64,000 bases of DNA from Chimonanthus salicifolius (lineage: Eukaryota; Streptophyta; Magnoliopsida; Laurales; Calycanthaceae), in contig CM023533.1 of the NCBI GenBank assembly GCA_013350335.1, positions 34,962,170 through 35,026,169 of the forward strand. The letters are read 5' to 3'. Both the position numbers and the translations under genes were made by a program. Positions 41,901-50,900 of this stretch are shown here, in pieces; within the stretch, counting starts at the first letter, position 1; each line of letters opens with the position of its first letter. The notes beneath the pieces were generated by a model. The model was not told the origin of the DNA, ran no database searches, and was given only the letters and a program-made list of their open reading frames with translations.

Positions 41901-44900
41901 TGCAATCACATGACAAATAAATCCAAGAATATTATTTAGAAGTTGGGGTATCCAGTCTTAACAATTTATAATTTTAGATTAAAAAGACACAATTAAGAAC
42001 GCACAAACCAGTGAACATGATGGTTTTGTTACACAGTTATGTAAAATAGTCCTTCATAAAGGTGTATATTATAATGTATAGGTGTGAGGATCACAATAGC
42101 TCTCATAGGTTGACTTTCTATTTATGCAATGTAACAGTGTCTATTCTAAGATTCTGTATTCTCAAATCAATGAATTAACATTCTTCAAATCAATGATCCT
42201 GTGCTGTGTGAATCTGTACACCTACGTAATCCGTTGATGTCAAGTTTCTTCCTACTGTGTAGTCTCTCTTTCCCTGGTTCATCTACACTTTTCTGGGTTT
42301 TTGCTGCAACAGGTTAGGATTTTGGTTTTTCCTCTTTACTTGAATAAAAATCAGAAGATACAGCAAGCAGTTTTTTCTGGGCCCTAGTTATGCCCCATCA
42401 TTGCATATCAGAATTCAGAACTGTGACCCCACCATGCCCGTCGTCTTTTGTCTTCAGACCCATCCAACTAGTTGGATCTGGGTGTCAGTCAAGGAGGGGG
42501 GTCCACTTTTGTGGCCTGCTTAAGGACACCTGCAAGTGTCTTTTTTTTTGTCTGATTGATGTTTTCTGGGGCTGTTTTGTTTTTTCTGGTTCTTGTTTGC
42601 TTCAAATCGATTCATCGCCGTCATTTGTGCACTCCTGAAACAAGTAACTTTCATGGTTACTTACCATCTGATGCCATGCTTACCAGGAAGGTCACAACTG
42701 CCTTCTGAATGAATCCAACTACCTTCAATGGTCTCATTCAGCGAAAATGCTTATAAGAGCCAAACACAAATTGGATTATATTGATGGGAAGCTTGGAACC
42801 CTCTTCTACAGATCGAAAGCCAATAATTATCTATTTCAATCGTAGTTTATCCATTCTATAGAAGAACATATTTGTCAAATAGTTTACAATGTTACCCACA
42901 ACCAAGGAAATATGGAGACTGGCTGCAATCTATATTCTGATGATGATAACTCTGCCTGGATTTACCAATACACTAGGATATTGAAACAAATGAGAAGTTA
43001 CCAGCTAGAATTAGATCACCTTAAGAATTTTAGTTTTGCTTGCCCTCGAGATGTCCAAAATCATAAGAAACATATTGAAAAAACGTGGACATTTAACCCT
43101 AAATTCAACCTAGTTAGGGTTCAAATACTTGGGACAAAACTTCTTCCATCACTCAATACAGCTTCTTCACGTTGATGAAGAGATGAGAAAAGGCGTAATG
43201 TTATCACACCTGCTCCTATTGTCACTAAACGGCCTACCTTGCTCCCCAGAGGGTGACCCTCCTCATCCAAAGGGAAGGACCATGTTTCAGATAACCAAAG
43301 AGTGGAAAGTGCTAAGGTTCCAAAGAACGAAAAATGGAATAGATTCTGCACTTATTGGAAGATGAACAATCATTTTGTAGATTCTTTTAAAAAAAAAAAG
43401 TAATTTCATTAATCAAGAAAGATGATAACACATACAAACAAAAATCTTAGCAAACACAAAGAGCCTGCGACCCAAGAAAAATAAACACCCCCAAATTACA
43501 TAAAATTACTAACAATTTCCAATGACAAAGTCACACCTTGACGAGCCAACTCATCTGCCTTAGAATTTGCAGAGCAGGGAACCTAAGAGACCGAATAATC
43601 ATAAGCCACAATGGAATGATGAATCCTATCAACTTTATCCAAATAAGACCACGGACAAAAAGACCCCAAATCCTAGCCAAAAACTATCTTAGAGTCACCT
43701 TCTAAGATACTCCCAACCGCCCCTAACTCTTCCAATGCCAAAACACCTCTCCTTCCAATGCCAAAACACCTCTCCATAAAGCATATAACTCCACATCAAT
43801 CACAATACCATTTGGAAGAGGGCATGCAAAAGAAAACAAAGTGTAGCCAAAGCCATTTCGAATAATTCCACCATAGCTAAACCAAGATCACACACGCAAC
43901 TTCCATCAAAATTAATCTTAAGAAGACCCATCTTTGAGAAGATCAAGCAACTGACGTCGCCATAGCCTGCTAAACCAAGATCACACACGCAACTTCCATC
44001 AAAATTAAGCTTAAGGAAACCCATCTCTGGAGGAGACCAAGCAACTGACGTCACCGGATCTGAATGAAGCGTGAAATGATCCATTGAGTCCCAAATCCTG
44101 CATATATCTGAGATATTAATGCCTCATAACTTTCCTGACCCCACCAGCCACCAAGCAACTCTGTTCTTTATAACTTCAATAACGTGCCTAACAGAGGACT
44201 CTTTTCTTTTAAAGATTCTGGAACTCCTTTCCAACTAATATACCACACTAGACTCAAAACGGTCGCTGCCCAAAGAGTCCTTCTAAAAGAACTACCAACC
44301 AACATAACTTTTTCATTAAACATACGTAACCAAGCCTTTGGTGGACAGAAATCCTCTTCTTCTTCCTCTTCTTCTTCTCTCTCTTCTTCTCTTCTCCTAC
44401 TCATCGTATACCCTTTAACTCCACCCAGATCTGCTGAACCCCTTATCTTAGCCTCCTTTAACCCTTTCACTGTTTTAAACCTCTTCATCCAACCATAACA
44501 GTCCACCATACAGCTGCCCTCAAATCTTTGGACCCTTTTCAAGCCTCATACAGCCTTTACCACCTGTCCCAACCTCCATACAGCCCTAAACTACAGCTGT
44601 CATGTTTTCCCATAGCCTTTCTTAACCTCCTTTACACCTGTCCTGTTCTTCCAGTCCTCATCTTAGCCTTTTCAACCTGTTTTCCCCTCTCTCTTACTGC
44701 TGTCCCACAAAACTGGGCCTTTTCTTAACCTCATTAACCTGCCACACTGCTGTTAAAATCAGATTTAATCTTTATTTGATGTTGGTTTTATGTGTTTGTG
44801 TGATTTGATAATCCTTTTGGTTTTGAGAGCCTTCTACTTTGAGCTATGACATGAAAGCCATCCCTAACTGAAAAAAATGACACTAGATCTAGTATGCAAA

Positions 44901-47900
44901 TCTACAATGAAGAAGAAGATGATTCATTGTCTCATCATCAGCCAAGCATAGAGGACACGCATTAATAATAAGCATTCGATGCAACCGCAAATTCTCAATC
45001 GTTAAGATCTTCTCCAAGCCTACCAATCATCTGAAGACCTTCACCTTGAAAGGAGCAACACCCTTCCAAATTTTCAAATTCATCTATGACACATCACCAA
45101 CACGTATCAATTTAATACAAAAGATTTAACTGAGAAAATCCCATGAGGATCGGGATCCTAGATATGCCTATCGTCACCACTTCCCACAACAAATACACTG
45201 CTCAATTGGGCCATTAAAAATAGCCACTCCTCCAGCATCCAATCCTCCAAAGGTCTTCTAAACTGAGGACACCAAACAACCTTGCCCTAATGAAGATCGA
45301 AACACGCCCTTACTTTAGATTCTTTGTCAAAAGTTAGGGAAAAAATAACAGGAAAATTGAAAGCCAAGGGAGCATCACTCAATCATCTATCCTTCCAGAA
45401 GAATATATCATCCCAAAGTAAGCATGATACCTGAAACAAGATTCAAAGAGCAATGAAATTGAATATATTCCCTGCCAAAAACCAGACACCCGTCTGTTAG
45501 TAGCAGTAATCCGCCATCCGTCTGATATTGTTGAGAAAAGGATTGTTCCCATCACTCCTAATTTGGACCTTCCCTCTATTTTGCATGTTCCTAATTTATC
45601 CCGCAATTTATTATCTGCTAGTACCTTGACTAAACATATGAATTGCTCAATCATTTTCTTTCCTTCTCACTGTGTTTTCCAAGATCTAACCACGAAGCAG
45701 GTGTTGGGTAATGGTCATGAAGCAAGTGGCCTCTACCTTCTTGACTCTAGCCTCAAGCAACTCCAAAGCATGTTCGGCCTCTTCTTCTTCAGATGTGTGG
45801 TTATGGCATTGTCTTCTGGAACATCCTGCAGATTCTGTTTTGAAACAACTTCTTCCTATTTTATCTTTTAGTCATTTTGAGTGTGAGCATTGCCAATTTG
45901 GCAACATATTAGATCTCATTTTCCCCCAACTATCAATAAAAAGTCATCTTCTTTATTTTTAGTTATTCATTCTGATGTTTGACAATCACCCACTGTATCT
46001 CGCACTGGTTTTCATTATTTTGTCACATTTATTGATGATTATTCTCGCATGACTTGGACAAATTGGATGAAACACAAATCAGAGGTCTTTGATCACTTCT
46101 GGAGTTTTTACCAATGGGTTGACACTCAATTTGGGTATAAAATTAAGGTTTTAACCCACAAGGGTGTAGCTCAACTGGTTGCCTCCCGCCTCAGGAAGAG
46201 GGAGGTTGCGGGTTCGAGCCCCCATGGCCTAACTTTGTGTGCCCTACGTGTAGTGGGCTCACTCGTGGGGGTTTTACGCTAGGTATCCCGCAATTTCCCA
46301 CACGTAAGTTCAAAAAAAAAAATAAGGTTTTACGAAGTGATGATGGGGGGAATATTTGTCACACCCTTTTCTTCCTTTTTTTACAAGAGCATGGTATAGA
46401 CTCTCAACTCTCATGTCCTTATACACCTCAACAAAATTGTATCGCTAAACGAAAGAATTGTCACTTTCTTGAGGTGGCATGTTCTCTTCTTTTTACCATG
46501 CATGTCCCACAATCCTATCGGCCCGAAGAGGTGTTAACTACTTGTTATCTTATCAATAGAATGTCATCTCACGTTTTACAAAACCAGTCCCCTATTGACC
46601 GTCTCTCATTACATAAATCCATATTCCCTTACATGTCTTTGGGTGTGTCTACTTTGTTTACAACTTTTCTGGCCATAAACTTTCTCTCCGGACTGTGCGT
46701 TGTGTCTTTCTAGGTTACTCATCTTTTTACAAAGGCTATAAATGCATTGATCCCCTCATTGGGAAAACATACATCTCCATGGATGTCACCTTTTTTTAGT
46801 GGGACCCCTATTTTTTAGCTCCCTCTACCTCTTCTCCTTCCCCAGCCTTCCTCTTCTTCTTGCAGATCTTAGTTCCCTGAGTCCCACCAAGCCCCTTTTG
46901 GTGTATCAACGCCAATAGTCTCGACTGCCATCTGCGGCTGACTCCACTCACCCATCTGCCAGTGGTCCAGATCCACTTGTCTCTGACCAGTATGATCTCC
47001 CTATTACGCTTCGCAAAGGTAAGCGTTATTGTACCAGTCATACACTTGATCGGTTTGTACCATATCATGTTGTTTCACCCTCATATCACAGTTTTCTCAC
47101 AGCATTAAGATACCAAAGAGGATTGACACGGCCTTGAAAAATCCCTCTTGAAAAGCCGCCATGAATGAAGAATTAGCTTCCCTTGAGAAGAACAACACCT
47201 AGGAGATGGTTCATCTACCTCCGACAAAGACTCCAGTTGGGTGCAAATGGGTCTTTGCCTTAAAACATAATCTAGATGGATCTATTGCCAGATATAAGGC
47301 ACGCCTAGTGGCCAAAGGCTCCACGCAGACATATGGGGTGGACTACCAGTACACGTTTTCACTTGTCGCCAAGATTACCTTTGTGCGCATCTTGCTCTCT
47401 TACAACCACTTATGCCTGGCCCCTGCACCAGTTAGATGTGAAGAATGATTTTCTCCATAATGATCTTCAGGAAGAAGTCATGCTTCTTCCTCTAGGGTTT
47501 GTCAAACAAGGGAAGCCCAACTCTTTTTGCAGACTCAAGAAGACTCTCTATGGTCTTAAGCAATCTCCCCGTGCTTGGTTTGAGAAGTTTAGCAGTGCCT
47601 TGTTGCCTTATGATTTTACTCGCTGTCAGGCTAATCATTCAGTCTTCATCTACCGCCTCCACTCAATTGTGATGATTTTGGTAGTTTATATTGATGATAT
47701 TGCCCTTACAGGTAACAACGATGCGGTCATCTCTTCCTTCAAGCGTTATCTTCAACGAACTTTTGATATTAAGGATTTGGGGCCCCTCCGGTACTTTCTT
47801 GGCATTGAAGTTGCTCGGTCTACTCACAGACTCTACCTCTCTCAACAGACGTATGCACTGGATCTCCTCCAGGAAGTTGGCTATTCTAGAAGCAAATCCG

Positions 47901-50900
47901 CTAATACTCCGCTGGATTTGAACACCAAGTTGTCTGCATCTAATGGAACTCTTTTTTACACACTAGGGTTTTATCAAAAACTCGCCGGCAATCTCATTTA
48001 TCTCACCATAACGGAACCATACTTATCTTCTGTTATTGTTGTCGTCAACCAATTCATGCATGAACAATGGGGCACTCACCTCTATGTTGTGTTCAGTATC
48101 CTTCAATATCTTAAGGCTCATCCTGACCACGGCTTGTTCTATGCACACCAGTCTACTTGTCCAGTTCGCGGTTATTCTGATGCCAATTGGGCCGGGTCTC
48201 CAAATGATCGTTGCTCTACTACCGGCTATTGTGTTTTCTTGGGCTCACAATTAGTTGTCTGGCGAAGCAAGAAGTAGTCCGTTGTTGTTCGGTCTAGTGC
48301 TGAGGCCGAATACTGTGCCATGGCTAATATTGCTTCTGAATTGTTGTGGTTCCAACAGTTTCTTACTGAATTGGGTTTTGCCCTGCCGATCCACTCATCA
48401 TGTTCTGTGACAGCCAAGCGGCCACCAACCTTGTCTCCAATACAGTCTTTCATGAGCGGACTAAACACATTGAAGTTGATTGTCACTTCCTTAGTCAGCA
48501 TATTTCTGGAGGCCGACTTTTCACTCATCACCTATATTCTAAAGATCAGCTTGCGGACATTTTCACAAAGTCAGCTCCCCAAACTCAGCTCACTTTGGTT
48601 GTTAGCAAGCTACGTTCACTCGACATCTTCGAACCAACTTGAGGGGGAGTGTTGTGGGACCCACTACAGGACAAAATTGACCCGAATCATCTTATTTTGG
48701 GAAGACATCATTTCAGTTGTATGATTGATTGTAAATAATCATTCCTTTATTCTTTTCCTTTTTAAGCCACCATGATTGGCTCTCCTTTTATTATTTATAT
48801 ATGTACCTCTTTCGGTTTGTACACAATCAATACAACAATCAAAGAATTCCTCTCCATTCTTCACTCTATTATTCTACGGTCCTCACCAAGGTCATTTCTC
48901 ATTTGCAAGTAGATGACTTTTTACACGAGCTAGGTTTATTGATAACTATGCACTAGCTTGAAGGGGAGTGTTGGCGTGAGGTAAACTCTCATAATTTGAC
49001 TTTCTTTTTGTGCAATGTAAGAGTATCTATCTATTCTCAATTTCTATATTTTCAAATCAATCAATGAAATTACATTTTTTTCACAAAATATCTTCTCTTT
49101 TTCTTCTTCTTCCTCCTCCTTCAAATATATCAGGGTTGCATACTACTAATAGGAACTTTAATTCAGCAAAAAAACATCTTTCAACCATTTCACATGATTT
49201 AATGATTGTGGCATGATTTCTATTGATTATCATTCTATTATGAGTTTCCACCAATTAGCACTACCCTAAAGTTTAATAGCTAAAATGATTTTTTTCCATT
49301 TGTTGGTATAAATCTACACTAAAGAACTACTGATTTTTTTAATCATGTCAATCATATTTATGAAAAAAAAAATTAAATAATGGTTTCAAAATGACCATCA
49401 ACCCTTCATTTATGGAAAAAGAACACTAATAAAAAATATCACTGAGACCAATCTATAGTTCATTATAGTCATTCCTTCTAATAAATATTTAAAAGCAAAC
49501 AAATTTTCAATAAAAATGCTTCAAAGATATAACTTAATTGAATTGGACATGTTAACTAAGTATTCTGATAGTTTTCATTTCCTATGTTTGCAAAACTACC
49601 CAGAGGTTGTTTGTCTATTTCCTCAAGGAAAGCAATTTCGGGGGGAAATTACATTTGGGCTTGATCCATGTCATCTGACAGGTGTTGTGAAATCCGGCAT
49701 CATGTCAAGTTGTAGAAACCCAACGCTTTTGTTGTTTGCAAACAAATCTTTCTTTTCATTGAAAATCAACAAAGCTTGTCTTGGCGAACAAAGAAACTCC
49801 ACCCCCCCCCCCCAACCTAATTAAATTTTATGATCCTTCATATGGGAAATGGATTCTTTGGAATAAGCCTCATTTCTTATGCTCCTGAGAAAAAGCCCTT
49901 ATTTCATGGAAAAGGAAAGAAAGGTTGCACTTTCCATGATCTTCACACTCTCTCTGCTAGAAAATGACAAACAGCCCATAAGTAAAATTGCCTTGGAGAT
50001 TGTGCAAAAAGTTGATTTTCATCTCTTCTCCTCACTTCCCAATGAAACCATTTTCCTTTGGAGGGATAAGAGAATGTCCTCTTTCCACTCTTTGTTTTCC
50101 AATCGTGTTGGTAATATGCAAACAACACAGGAAAAAGCATTTGATATATCAACTAATTTTGATGCATACTCACAAAAACAAAAACAAAACCAATTTCCCA
50201 AGTTCTCTAATGTAACATTGCGATATTAATAAATAAAATAAGCAGTTTACACTGATAAAAATGGTTTCAACATTATTACATTCAAGAAATTAGAACAAAA
50301 ACAATACCCGATGAATGTGCAAGCATGTCTTTTGTCCCGCCAAAGTAGATCCATAGATCCTTATTACAGGAACCTCAGAAACATCCCCACCTTCAAAATA
50401 CCCATCCAAGGCAGATAAATGTATGTTGCATATATAAATCTATGATGCAAGAGAATTTGAGACAAAAAATAATAATAGAAACGCAAAACAGAATTTTCCA
50501 TGAAACACTTTCCTAGAAACACATATAAGCGTTATTCGGTTATTTAAATGCACTTTCCAGGAAATTTCCTGTTTATTGTTTCACTACCCTGAATATTTCA
50601 CAATCTCTAGATCCATCCCTTCTAAATCCAGAAACTCAAAGAATCTAGAAAAATAAACATTCTTAGAATGTTCATTCCTTATTTCAAGCTCTTGCAAATA
50701 CAATTTCAAATGAATTTTCAAGAAATCAGAAACCATGATTCAAAATTCAAGTATCCAAACAAGCACAAAAAGAGTGTTATGGTATAGTCTAAAATGCTCA
50801 AGGGTGACATTCAGAAACAGGAAAGTGAATTTTCCGAGATAATTTTCTTCGAAACACACGATGTACTGTTGTTTGGGTATTTGGATACACATTCCAGGAA

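Noticed and set aside
44184..44498. Open frame rich in Ser on the plus strand
   Set aside because: It comes from a CT/TTC run in a pyrimidine-rich insertion within a minus-strand LINE. It has no domain and its codon use is a by-product of the repeat.
44337..44850. Possible separate insertion in the LINE
   Set aside because: LINE similarity is interrupted and AAGCC occurs at both sides, but I could not define ends or class, so it is only mentioned under the LINE.
46154..46230. tRNA gene
   Set aside because: A and B boxes are present, but an unrelated body, A-tail and TSD follow, so it is a SINE. The same applies to 13531, 31381 and 41244.
47333..48277. Long plus-strand ORF (314 codons) as a host gene
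   Set aside because: It is the reverse transcriptase and RNase H part of a Ty1-copia element (YIDDI, SDANWAG motifs), not a cellular gene.
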